A DNA stretch of 46,769 nucleotides from Hydrogenophaga borbori (GTDB lineage Bacteria; Pseudomonadota; Gammaproteobacteria; Burkholderiales; Burkholderiaceae_C), in the NCBI RefSeq assembly GCF_003417535.1, contig NZ_QVLS01000018.1, forward strand, positions 1 to 46,769, read 5' to 3'. Under the pieces are notes generated by a model, which was not told the origin of the DNA, searched no databases, and worked only from the letters and a program-made list of their open reading frames with translations. Position numbers and translations under genes: made by a program. Shown here in pieces: positions 1-6,672 of this stretch (its first letter is position 1; each line of letters opens with the position of its first letter).

Positions 1-304
1 AAGTCAATGAAATCAACGGTCTACCCAGACCACCCCCGCGCCAGTGCTAGCTTTGCGTACCGTCACTTATTGCACTGAAAACGAGGAGACCCCATGTCTG
101 CACGTCGCAGTGGGCTGACGCTCTACGACACCTATTGAATGTTTTCCTCCAGTCTATGTCTGCCACAAGAAGATCCATGAGGCCCACGCATTGAAGCTTG
201 CATAGGCAAAATTTGTCCCACGTATAGGTTCATGTCGGTGCACCGGGCTAGGGTGGCTACAGGCAAGCGAACTGAAGCACCCGTCATAGGTGCGGCGTGT
301 CGCG
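1..304. other. Gene-poor left edge of accessory segment
   Basis: No convincing gene is visible here. The only item with a plausible ribosome binding site is a 14-codon plus-strand reading frame (94-138, beginning MSARRSG) preceded by GAGGAG; it is too short to call and may be the remnant of a broken gene. Base composition is lower in GC than the region right of 4100, in keeping with an accessory segment continuing beyond the left edge. Confidence 0.5.
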
Positions 305-748
305 CTATGCCGACTCGAGCTGTCGCGCAGCTTCTCGCTTGCCCATCGCCATAACCTCGAAGTAACGAGCGAGTTTTGAGGCCCGCGGCGTCACCTGGCC
401 AGACTCCCACTTCCATTGACTAAGGGAGGAGATCCCGAGGAGCTCTGCCATCTGCGCCTGACTCATGCCGAGCGCTTGTCGTTTGACCTTGAGGCGTTCG
501 GCGTTGAAGGTTGGCTTTCGACCTGGACGTGAAGACGCCTCTTCTGGGGCTTGAACGGGTACGGCACGAGCGAATGCCCTTTGGGTGGCGCGCAGTTGCA
601 CCTGCAGGTCCTTGACCGATCGCTTGAGCGCCGCGATCTCTGTTCTGTGTGTTGAGGCTGCCTTTCGAAGTGCGGTGACATCTTCTCGTACCTCCTTGCG
701 GGCGATACGGGCAATTTCTTGTTTGAGCGTCTGTGCGAGGTTTGACAT
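305..748 (-). CDS. Helix-turn-helix (XRE/Cro-like) DNA-binding protein
   Basis: This 147-residue protein has two visible parts. Residues about 1-60 are charged and helical (many K, R, E, with a repeated hydrophobic spacing), likely a coiled coil. Residues about 84-135 form a helix-turn-helix of the XRE type, with the run MSQAQMAELLGIS followed by SQWKWESG, the typical recognition-helix pattern. I chose the ATG at 748; a GTG two codons upstream (754) is also possible, and neither has a clear ribosome binding site. It stands alone, in the same orientation as the XRE-ImmA operon but about 400 bp from it. A role in transcription control, possibly of a mobile element, is inferred; the target is unknown. 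The HTH is well supported, the biological role is not. Confidence 0.75.
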   Translation of the reverse strand: MSNLAQTLKQEIARIARKEVREDVTALRKAASTHRTEIAALKRSVKDLQVQLRATQRAFARAVPVQAPEEASSRPGRKPTFNAERLKVKRQALGMSQAQMAELLGISSLSQWKWESGQVTPRASKLARYFEVMAMGKREAARQLESA

Positions 749-754
749 GGACAC

Positions 755-1148
755 ATCGTAAGTCCATGCAACGAATCCGCCAAGCTGGGCTACGGCACAT
801 GTGCATGCATTGACTCAGTTCAAAGGCAGAGGGGTCTGCATTCGACGTCCGCCTGGGCCAACCGCACGGCTCGATTGTTCAGCAAACTATGCACTCGTCC
901 TATTCGAGCTTTGCTGCTCAACGAAACCAGTTTAATGTTCGCCGCGTAGCCTCCCACAGCAGCGCCATCTATGCACTAGGCGAATCGAGAGTTTTACCCC
1001 TCCTGAGCGGCATCGACGTATTCAACCGCGAGGATACGGTCGAATCGACTTCCATTGGCGATTTCTACACTGCTCAATCCACGGCGCAAGTTCGGTGACC
1101 AGACCCAGAATAGACATGGGCCTAGCTTAGGTAGCTGGTCGCCGCCGC
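755..1148. other. Intergenic stretch without a supported gene
   Basis: About 390 bases separate the HTH gene from the DUF2188-like gene. A 69-codon plus-strand open frame (889-1098) lies here but has no ribosome binding site, no recognisable domain and an odd composition, so I do not call it. I see no terminator hairpin with a T-tract or other clear signal. Confidence 0.5.
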
Positions 1149-1382
1149 TCAGTTCTTCCTGTCTTTGGGTGGATTCGGATCGTTTCCGTAGCTGTCGCTA
1201 TCCCGGATCGTGCCGTCCTTGCGGTGAATGACCACCTCAGCTCGTTCCCGCTTGGCTTGCTCGCGGGCGCGCTCGATCGCCGCCTTCTGCGTATTAACAA
1301 CGACTCCTGCGCGGCTGGCCCCTTCAGTTTTTGTCGCCCAGCCATCTTTGTGAGGTACGACGTGAATGTCCTTCTTGGTCAT
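1149..1382 (-). CDS. Small DUF2188-like protein
   Basis: This 77-residue protein begins MTKKDIHVVPHKDGWATKTEG and contains the pattern of DUF2188 proteins: a short beta-rich start with HVVPHKDGW, a helical middle in which residues are repeatedly K/R/E/A, and an end of the form VVIHRKDGTIRDSDSYGNDP. It is the last gene of a three-gene operon. Its ATG overlaps the stop codon of the XRE-ImmA gene by 4 bp (ATGA), and the GAGGAG upstream lies inside that gene, so translation is probably coupled. DUF2188 proteins have no established function that I know of. Small size and coupling to a metallopeptidase-type regulator make an antitoxin-like, substrate or accessory role conceivable, but that is inference. 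Confidence 0.8.
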   Translation of the reverse strand: MTKKDIHVVPHKDGWATKTEGASRAGVVVNTQKAAIERAREQAKRERAEVVIHRKDGTIRDSDSYGNDPNPPKDRKN

Positions 1383-2506
1383 CTATGAAACTCCTCTGGC
1401 GAACTCACAACTCGAAGCTGAGGGGGCTTGGCTGCACGGCTATGGCTGCCGCGCCCTCCGCCGCTCAGCCCCGTGATTGCGAGCCCAAATACAAGCTGAT
1501 CCAGCTCTTCCACGGGAACGCAAAGCTCACTCGCTATGTCGACCTTGGAGATGCTTTCATCACGCAATGCGGTGAAGACCTTCTGGAGAATCTGCGACGA
1601 CTCCCGCTGTCCCTCGTCAGGTTCGCTTTTGCGATATCCGCGGGACGACAGGTCGATGTATAGCGACTGGTAGTGCCAGTCGCTTATCGCCCCCACGGCA
1701 TGTAGCCGGTAGGTAAGCGCTGCCACGGAGACGCTCCAGTACTTCTTGAGCCTGATCAGGTGATCGAGCGTCGCCATGCGGGGCGCATAGGCGAGGACAC
1801 TGGCTCTTGGCATCAAGAATGCCGAGGCGAAGGTATTGGCCTCACGCTCCGCTTCGCGCCCCTGTGGCGATCCATGGCGATGGAGGACCAGGTGCCCCAA
1901 CTCGTGCGCGGCATCAAAGCGGCTGTGCTCGGCAGATTTCTTCGTGTTCAGGAACACGAAGGGTGTGCTCTGTCGCCACATCGAGAAGGCATCAACCTCG
2001 GCGGCATCCACCGACAATGAGAAGACACGTACACCCTTCGACTCAAGCAGGTGGACCATGTTCTTCACCGGCAACTCGCCGAGCCCCCATTGCTGGCGCA
2101 GCGCGCGCGCTGCAGCCTCGGGATCATCCTCACGACTAAGGTCCGGCAGATCAGGCGCAGGAAGCTCGAAGCGAGCCTCGATCCATGCATTCAGCAATAG
2201 TGCGATAGCACCGGCACCGAGGGCGGTATCGCGCTGACCTGCAGACATCTTGGAAAGCGCACGGAAGCTGGCAATGTCTGGCGTTGGCTCGTCCAGATCA
2301 TCACCGAAGAAAAACTCCTGTGGAAATTTCAGAACCGCGGCCAAGCTGGCCAGTCGATCATCGTCTGGCCCGAACTCGCCCTTCTCGTAGGCCGACACGG
2401 AGCGCGGCTCGACGCCGATGGCGGTGGCGAGCTTGGTCATTGTCAGTCCGCGACGCTTGCGGGCGAGGGTCAACCGAGACGGATTGAACAGCTTGTCTCT
2501 AGTCAT
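1379..2506 (-). CDS. XRE-ImmA/IrrE (COG2856) regulator-metallopeptidase
   Basis: This 375-residue protein joins two domains. Residues about 7-65 are an XRE helix-turn-helix (RLTLARKRRGLTMTKLATAI, then VEPRSVSAYEKGE). Residues about 140-245 are an ImmA/IrrE-type zinc peptidase domain with the motif HELGH at 201-205 and a downstream EREANTFASAFLMP that supplies the usual third acidic ligand. About 130 residues follow, ending in a Ser/Gly/Arg-rich tail. Proteins of this family cleave or inactivate partner repressors, as ImmA does with ImmR in ICEBs1 and IrrE with DdrO in Deinococcus. Here the DNA-binding domain is on the same chain, so it may self-regulate. It overlaps both neighbours by 4 bp (ATGA), placing it in the middle of a coupled operon. 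The substrate is unknown; a stress, mobile-element or toxin-antitoxin role is inferred. Confidence 0.9.
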   Translation of the reverse strand: MTRDKLFNPSRLTLARKRRGLTMTKLATAIGVEPRSVSAYEKGEFGPDDDRLASLAAVLKFPQEFFFGDDLDEPTPDIASFRALSKMSAGQRDTALGAGAIALLLNAWIEARFELPAPDLPDLSREDDPEAAARALRQQWGLGELPVKNMVHLLESKGVRVFSLSVDAAEVDAFSMWRQSTPFVFLNTKKSAEHSRFDAAHELGHLVLHRHGSPQGREAEREANTFASAFLMPRASVLAYAPRMATLDHLIRLKKYWSVSVAALTYRLHAVGAISDWHYQSLYIDLSSRGYRKSEPDEGQRESSQILQKVFTALRDESISKVDIASELCVPVEELDQLVFGLAITGLSGGGRGSHSRAAKPPQLRVVSSPEEFHR

Positions 2507-3153
2507 ACGCGACGCTTAACGTCGACATTGATGTCCGGCAACGACGGTTGCGGAGGCGTGATCTCAACAACTTCCGGATCAGTCGGGATGGCACTCAAGA
2601 TGATCCGTTCACGCCAGCCATCAACGCGCCCGTCAGCGCCCATCGATGTGGGCAAAGAGAGTTCGCAGCGCACCTCACCCTGTGCGCGGTGCACCAGGAG
2701 AATCCACGTCATCCGCTGCTCATCCGGGTTAGCCGGACGCGCCGGTGCCGTGACGGGCGGGAAGACGTAGGGGAGTTCGAGTTGCATCTGATTAGAGACG
2801 ACGGCGCCGACCGTGCTCGGCCCCTTGGACGACTTGGTCGTCGGGATCGCATCGCGCCGCCCTGTCGCGTCATCACCGGTCGCGACAGCAATCGCGACAT
2901 TTCGCGCTGGGTTGATGACCAGCGAGTAGTTGTTCTCGTCCGACCGCTCCCACTCGGGCAGCAGGTATTCGCGCAAGCCGCAGACCATCGTCGCCCAGGC
3001 GCTGAAGCCGGGGAAGAGCGGGGGATGGTTCGGGGTGCAAGAGATAAAGGCGACGTAGCCGCGCTTCACGATGTCCGCGAGTCGCGCCTCCTTAAGCCCG
3101 AGCGTTTCCAGTCGCGCATTGACGTCGCTTGCGTCTACATAGGTCTGAATCAC
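2503..3153 (-). CDS. Conserved-looking protein of unknown function, first gene of XRE-ImmA operon
   Basis: This 216-residue protein starts with GTG at 3153, placed by a good ribosome binding site (AAAGGA, 8 bases upstream). I do not recognise a named domain. Visible features are an N-terminal helical part with GLKEARLADIVKRGY, a central FPGFSAWATMVCGLREYLL followed by NNYSLVINPARNVAIAVATGDDATG, and a beta-rich, Pro-rich C-terminal half. There is no signal peptide or membrane segment, so it is probably cytoplasmic. Its stop codon overlaps the start of the XRE-ImmA gene (ATGA), so the two are translated together and may act together. It could be the partner or target of the peptidase, or a toxin or sensor; nothing in the sequence decides between these. 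Confidence 0.8.
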   Translation of the reverse strand: MIQTYVDASDVNARLETLGLKEARLADIVKRGYVAFISCTPNHPPLFPGFSAWATMVCGLREYLLPEWERSDENNYSLVINPARNVAIAVATGDDATGRRDAIPTTKSSKGPSTVGAVVSNQMQLELPYVFPPVTAPARPANPDEQRMTWILLVHRAQGEVRCELSLPTSMGADGRVDGWRERIILSAIPTDPEVVEITPPQPSLPDINVDVKRRV

Positions 3154-3195
3154 TGCGATATTCCTTTCCCGCCCAGAAGGCCGTTACTTCCGGTT

Positions 3196-3224
3196 TTTAT
3201 ACCTTAAGTCAGGAGGAAAAACAA
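3196..3224 (-). promoter_or_regulatory. Candidate promoter of the XRE-ImmA operon
   Basis: Reading on the minus strand there is TTGTTT (3219-3224), a 17-base spacer and TATAAA (3196-3201), about 43 bases before the GTG start of the 216-residue protein. The -10 box and spacing are good, the -35 box is weak. The spacer contains the palindrome CTTAAG, where a repressor could bind. Confidence 0.5.
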
Positions 3225-3776
3225 GAAGTTGCCGAAGAGTGGCGCGGTGTTGTTCTCCGGTATTGGCCGCCCCAAATACTGGACATACCAATTGTTTAGA
3301 GGCCGGCTAGGTGCGGTGAAGCGAATCTGGTCCCCACCGCCGTTGTTCCCACAAGTGCTGCAGAGGGAATCGGCCGAGCCCCATCGCGTTGCATGCCAAG
3401 GGCTGATTTGCAGCCGGTTGCGTTGACACCGACCTGAGGCTCCTGAACTTGCTACTTGTCGGTAGCCAGCCATACAGAGACGTGGCTTGAAGGTCTGCTT
3501 CCGGACAGGAGGAGCAGTTAACGCCTTGAAGGCCAGTGTCCGAAAACATCGCTGCAAAGTAGAGCGGCGAGTCAGCGTTGCAGCTAAGCACGCATAGTGC
3601 AGGATTAGGAGGATCTTCTTGGCACGGGACTGAGGGTCGCAATCGAGCCTTGCCCGCTTGAAGGATGGCACAGGCTGGGCACAGCCAAGGCACAGAAAAA
3701 AACGCAACATTCCTTCTGACCATTGGTCCGAGGGCATGCTGTGCCCTGAAGGGCTTGCTCAAGAACGAGACGTCGA
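3225..3776. other. Intergenic region between XRE-ImmA operon and tRNA-Arg
   Basis: About 550 bases with no supported gene. Long open frames on the minus strand (within 3204-3810) are rich in Cys, Ser and Pro, lack ribosome binding sites and overlap each other, so they look like chance frames. No integrase, transposase or inverted terminal repeats were seen. The right end leads into two perfect inverted repeats next to the tRNA. Confidence 0.5.
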
Positions 3777-3822
3777 AGCCAATCAGCTGCCCTTGTGATT
3801 GGCTACTCACCGAGGGGGTGAG
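3777..3822. repeat. Two adjacent inverted repeats abutting the tRNA-Arg 3' end
   Basis: The first is a perfect 9-bp inverted repeat, AGCCAATCA (3777-3785) with TGATTGGCT (3796-3804) and a 10-base loop. The second is CTCACC (3806-3811) with GGTGAG (3817-3822) and a 5-base loop. Both lie immediately beyond the CCA end of the tRNA. Neither is followed by a T-tract, so they are not classical terminators, though they could protect or process the tRNA 3' end. They could also be integrase arm sites. Confidence 0.6.
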
Positions 3823-3825
3823 GTA

Positions 3826-3901
3826 TGGCGCGGCTGGCGGGGATCGAACCCACGACCCTCGGCTTCGGAGGCCGATACTCTATCCACTGAGCTACAGCCG
3901 C
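3826..3901 (-). tRNA. tRNA-Arg (anticodon CCG)
   Basis: On the minus strand the 76-base sequence folds as a full cloverleaf. The acceptor stem pairs GCGGCTG with CAGCCGC, the D arm is GCTC/GAGT, and the anticodon stem TCGGC/GCCGA holds the loop CTCCGAA, giving anticodon CCG. The T arm pairs GTGGG with CCCGC around TTCGATC, and the discriminator G precedes an encoded CCA (3826-3828). It reads CGG arginine codons. It is the intact member of a set; two truncated copies of its 5' half lie directly upstream. Confidence 0.95.
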
Positions 3902-3956
3902 GTGGCTGGAAAAGACCAATACTCGTTCTACTGCGCGGTTCCCGAATGACGACAGC

Positions 3957-3995
3957 CTTCGGAGGCCGATACTCTATCCACTGAGCTACAGCCGC
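3957..3995 (-). pseudogene. Truncated tRNA-Arg 5' half, copy 2
   Basis: This 39-base stretch is identical to the intact tRNA-Arg from its 5' end through the anticodon loop. It then departs in the anticodon stem, so there is no T arm or acceptor 3' strand. It lies exactly 94 bp from the matching part of the intact gene, and the 67-bp block 3957-4023 is identical to 3863-3929. It cannot form a working tRNA. Confidence 0.85.
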
Positions 3996-4050
3996 GTGGC
4001 TGGAAAAGACCAATACTCGTTCTGACGCGCGTTGCTCCGATGACGACAGC

Positions 4051-4089
4051 CTTCGGAGGCCGATACTCTATCCACTGAGCTACAGCCGC
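4051..4089 (-). pseudogene. Truncated tRNA-Arg 5' half, copy 3
   Basis: This is a second 39-base 5' half, again offset by exactly 94 bp and identical to copy 2 over 4040-4090 (51 bp including flank). Its upstream flank (after 4090) differs from those of the other two copies, so it probably keeps the original chromosomal flank, with a TAGAAT box on the minus strand at 4102-4107. It ends in the anticodon region like copy 2. Confidence 0.85.
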
Positions 4090-4148
4090 GCGGTGGCGCC
4101 CATTCTAGCGGCTTGCTCGGGATCGCCCGGCCCGCCAGAGGCGCTAGA

Positions 4149-4154
4149 TATAAT
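4149..4154 (+). promoter_or_regulatory. Candidate -10 box of the diheme cytochrome gene
   Basis: A perfect TATAAT lies 77 bases before the ATG at 4232, in an otherwise GC-rich stretch. No good -35 box is seen at 16-18 bases, so the promoter call is tentative. Confidence 0.4.
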
Positions 4155-4231
4155 CGCGGGCTGTCCGCCGGTGCCCCGGCGCACCTTGCCAGAAGGCCTT
4201 GAAGGCCCGCCTGCCACCCCCTGAGGACCCC

Positions 4232-5083
4232 ATGAGCGACCACGATTCCCATACCGGCCCCATCAAGACGCCTGCCCAGCTGCTGTGGACGTCGTTCTTC
4301 GCGTTCGTGGTGCCTGTGTTCGTCATCATCGGCCTGGTCTACTTCGTGACCTCGGCCAACAAGCCCGGCGCCGGCGCGGTGGATACCGACATCGCGGTCG
4401 CCCAGCGCATCGAGAAGATCGGCTCCGTGGAAATCCGCGACGCCAACCGCCCGCTGGAGTCTGGCGCCAACGTCTTCAAGGCCCAGTGCGCCGCCTGCCA
4501 CGAGGCCGGCCTCGCGGGCGCCCCCAAGTTCGGCGACGCCAGCGCCTGGGCCGCGCGCATCGCCACCGGTTACGAAGCGCTGCTGAATTCGGCGCTCAAG
4601 GGCAAGGGCGCCATGGGCGCACAGGGTGGCGGCGCCTTCCGCGACCCGGAGATCGGCCGTGCCGTCGTGTACATGGCCAACGCCGCCGGCGCCAAGTTCG
4701 CCGAGCCGCAGCTGGCGGCCCCCGCCTCGGCGGCCGAAGCCGCCGCGCCGGCGCCCGCACCGGCCGCGCCCGCGCCTGCGGCTCCCGCGGCCGCGGCTCC
4801 TGCCGCCGCCCCTGCGCCGGCGGCCCCGGCCGCCGCCGTCGCCGCCAACGGCGAAGCCCTGTACAAGCAGGCCTGCACCGTGTGCCACGCCGCGGGCGTG
4901 GCCGGCGCGCCCAAGACGGGCGACAAGGCCGCCTGGGCCCCGCGTATCGCCCTGGGCGTGGACGCGCTCACCGCCAGCGCCATCAAGGGCAAGGGCGCCA
5001 TGCCGCCCAAGGGTGGCGCCATGGCCGCCTCGGACGCCGAAATCAAGGCCGCCGTGCAGTACCTGGTGGACCGCGCCAAGTAA
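4232..5083 (+). CDS. Membrane-anchored diheme cytochrome c (c5-like)
   Basis: The ATG at 4232 is preferred because GAGGA lies just upstream; an in-frame ATG at 4199 has none. The 283-residue protein has one membrane helix (residues about 16-39), then two class I cytochrome c domains joined by a linker of about 40 residues of almost only Ala and Pro (about 162-203). Heme attachment motifs are CAACH (86-90) and CTVCH (215-219). Likely axial methionines lie in GAMGAQGG and GAMPPKGG, the latter typical of cytochrome c5. The domains would face the periplasm and pass electrons between membrane complexes and a terminal oxidase or reductase. A terminator follows directly, so it is monocistronic. The specific redox partner cannot be read from the sequence. 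Confidence 0.93.
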   Translation: MSDHDSHTGPIKTPAQLLWTSFFAFVVPVFVIIGLVYFVTSANKPGAGAVDTDIAVAQRIEKIGSVEIRDANRPLESGANVFKAQCAACHEAGLAGAPKFGDASAWAARIATGYEALLNSALKGKGAMGAQGGGAFRDPEIGRAVVYMANAAGAKFAEPQLAAPASAAEAAAPAPAPAAPAPAAPAAAAPAAAPAPAAPAAAVAANGEALYKQACTVCHAAGVAGAPKTGDKAAWAPRIALGVDALTASAIKGKGAMPPKGGAMAASDAEIKAAVQYLVDRAK

Positions 5084-5107
5084 GCGCGCGCGGCGCCACC
5101 GAACACA

Positions 5108-5131
5108 AGCCGGTCAATGACCGGCTTTTTT
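5108..5131 (+). terminator. Rho-independent terminator of the cytochrome gene
   Basis: AGCCGGT (5108-5114) pairs with ACCGGCT (5120-5126) around CAATG, followed by a run of T. The stop codon (5114-5116) and last codons of the convergent gene lie within the hairpin. Confidence 0.85.
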
Positions 5132-5647
5132 CATGGCCTCGGGGCTGCGCACGAAGCCATAGCGTGCGGGCAGTTCGTCCACGCGCACGGCCTCGGGTTG
5201 CCAGCGGCCCGCCTCCACCGCATCGGCCGCGAGCGCCATGTCGGCCGTGTGCACGAGGCCGATGCCACGATCGGTGTCGAGGTAGAGCCGCCCCTCCTCG
5301 TCGAGCAGGCTGGAACGCACCGCCACGGGCTCGCCGTCGTGGGCCTGCACGCCGCCGTCGGGCTGCAGGCGCCAGACCCAGGGCGTGTTCTCCAGCTCCA
5401 CGTACACGCGCTGCGGGCCGTTCTGAAAAAACCATTGGCCCTGTTCGTCGGCCGCGTAGTTGCGCTGGATGAAGGCAATGAGCTTGTCGTGCCGCAGCAG
5501 CGAGCCCTTGCTGCGTGCGAAGGGGCCGGCGGCCTGCACGCGGTCGTCGCGCATGTACCACTGGCCGCGCGCATCCAGCCCCAGCCAGCCGTGGCAGTGC
5601 GGCACGTTGGGCCATTTGGCGAGCGCAGCCTTGACGATGTCGTCCAT
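5114..5647 (-). CDS. Conserved protein of unknown function (beta-sheet rich)
   Basis: The ATG at 5647 (MDDIVKAALAKWPNVPHCHG) has GAGG upstream and gives 177 residues; an upstream in-frame ATG at 5731 would overlap the hydrolase gene far more. The sequence has a short helical start, then alternating short strands: GWLGLDARGQWYMRD, GQWFFQNGPQRVYVELENTPWVW, SLLDEEGRLYLDTDRGIGLVHTADM. There is no signal peptide, membrane segment or catalytic motif. I recall the family as a conserved uncharacterised protein of Burkholderiales carrying a DUF29xx label, but I am not sure of the number. It is the last gene of a run with the YheT-type hydrolase (10 bp gap) and the NTF2-fold gene. Confidence 0.8.
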   Translation of the reverse strand: MDDIVKAALAKWPNVPHCHGWLGLDARGQWYMRDDRVQAAGPFARSKGSLLRHDKLIAFIQRNYAADEQGQWFFQNGPQRVYVELENTPWVWRLQPDGGVQAHDGEPVAVRSSLLDEEGRLYLDTDRGIGLVHTADMALAADAVEAGRWQPEAVRVDELPARYGFVRSPEAMKKAGH

Positions 5648-5657
5648 GACGGTGGCC

Positions 5658-6671
5658 TCAGGTGTGGGCGAGCAGCCAGTGTCCCACCGCCTCGGGCATG
5701 GCGCGCACATGGCCCGGCAATCCCCAGGCACCCAGCGGGGCGGCGAAGCCCACGTGGCCGCCGTGCGCCGGTTGCCACAGCGTCACGCGCGGCCCGGCCT
5801 CGCGCGCGCTCGGCAGCGAGTGCGCGGGCACGAAGGGGTCGTTGCGCGCATTGACGGCCAGCGCCGGCACGCGGATGCGCGCCAGGTGCGGCTTGGCGGA
5901 GGCGCGCGCCCAGTAGTCCTCGGCGTCGCGGAAACCGTGCAGCGGCGCGGTGAAGATGTCGTCGAAGGCGTGCAGGTCGGCCGCTGCGCGCAACGCCTCG
6001 GCGTTGAACAGGCCCGGGTGCTGGGCCAGCTTGTCCAGGGCCTTGGGCTTCATGCTGCGCAGGAACATGCGCGTGTAGATCTGCCGGTTCAGGCCCCGCC
6101 CGATGGCGTGGCCGCCCGCCGCGAGGTCCAGCGGCGAGCACACCGCCGCCACCGCCGTCACCACGCCGCCCGCCGCATCGCCGGACTCACCGGCCCAGCG
6201 CAGCAGCGCGTTGCCGCCCAGCGAGACGCCCACCGCGACCAATGGGCGCAGCGGGTCGGCCTGGGCGAAGCGGCGCAGGATCCAGTCGATCTCCTCGAAG
6301 TCCCCCGAGTGGTAGGCGCGCGGCGCGCGGTTGATCTCGCCCGAGCAGCCGCGAAAGTGCGGCACCGCGTAGGCCAGGCCGCGCTCGGCGGCGAAATCGG
6401 CGAAGGCCACGGCGTACTGGCTGGCCGAGGAGCCCTCGAGCCCGTGGAACAGCACCAGCCGCGGCGACTGCGCGTGCGCCGCGTGCGTGGCGTGGTCGAC
6501 ATCGATGAAGTCTCCGTCGGGCGTGGTCCAGCGCTCGCGCCGCCAAAGGGGCGCCGGGCCGAAATGCCGGCGCGCCAGCAGCGCGGGCCAGATGGTCTGC
6601 GCGTGCCCGCCGGGCAGCCACCAGGGCGCTCGGTAGGCGGACAGATCGGCCAACAAGGGTTCGGGCTTCAA
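5658..6671 (-). CDS. Alpha/beta hydrolase, YheT family
   Basis: This 337-residue protein matches the YheT/UPF0017 hydrolases in length and motifs. It has the N-terminal WWLPGGHAQTIWPAL, the oxyanion region LVLFHGLEGSSASQY, the nucleophile elbow GVSLGG with Ser150, the acid in NARNDPFVP and the histidine in AHGGHVGF. It is cytoplasmic or membrane-associated and probably hydrolyses esters or short lipids; the natural substrate is unknown. The start appears to be TTG at 6671, only 1 base past the stop of the NTF2-fold gene, which implies co-translation. The downstream neighbour follows after 10 bp. Confidence 0.92.
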   Translation of the reverse strand: MKPEPLLADLSAYRAPWWLPGGHAQTIWPALLARRHFGPAPLWRRERWTTPDGDFIDVDHATHAAHAQSPRLVLFHGLEGSSASQYAVAFADFAAERGLAYAVPHFRGCSGEINRAPRAYHSGDFEEIDWILRRFAQADPLRPLVAVGVSLGGNALLRWAGESGDAAGGVVTAVAAVCSPLDLAAGGHAIGRGLNRQIYTRMFLRSMKPKALDKLAQHPGLFNAEALRAAADLHAFDDIFTAPLHGFRDAEDYWARASAKPHLARIRVPALAVNARNDPFVPAHSLPSAREAGPRVTLWQPAHGGHVGFAAPLGAWGLPGHVRAMPEAVGHWLLAHT

Positions 6672-6672
6672 T

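Larger units (their letters stand above)
3863..4090. repeat. 94-bp tandem repeat built from tRNA-Arg 5' halves
   Basis: Two and a half units of 94 bp contain a tRNA 5' half plus about 55 bp of flank (TGGAAAAGACCAATACTCGT on the plus strand). Units 1 and 2 share 3863-3929 with 3957-4023 exactly, and units 2 and 3 share 3946-3996 with 4040-4090 exactly. A segment of about 16 bp between these blocks differs between units. The pattern fits repeated recombination at the tRNA anticodon-loop region, or tandem duplication of one scar. Confidence 0.8.

Noticed and set aside
94..138. 14-codon frame preceded by GAGGAG near the left edge
   Set aside because: Too short to support as a gene; may be a remnant, leader peptide or coincidence.
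889..1098. 69-codon plus-strand open frame in the accessory segment
   Set aside because: No ribosome binding site, no recognised domain, and Ser/Arg-rich sequence that looks like non-coding DNA read by chance.
3204..3810. Two overlapping minus-strand open frames of 167-177 codons before the tRNA
   Set aside because: They overlap in different frames, are Cys/Ser/Pro-rich, lack binding sites, and run into the inverted repeats by the tRNA; no homology recognised.
3863..4090. CRISPR-like repeated structure
   Set aside because: Only two and a half units, repeats derive from a tRNA gene, and the spacing and variable segment do not fit spacers.
4734..4850. GCC/CCG-rich repetitive stretch
   Set aside because: Encodes the Ala/Pro linker between the two heme domains of the cytochrome.
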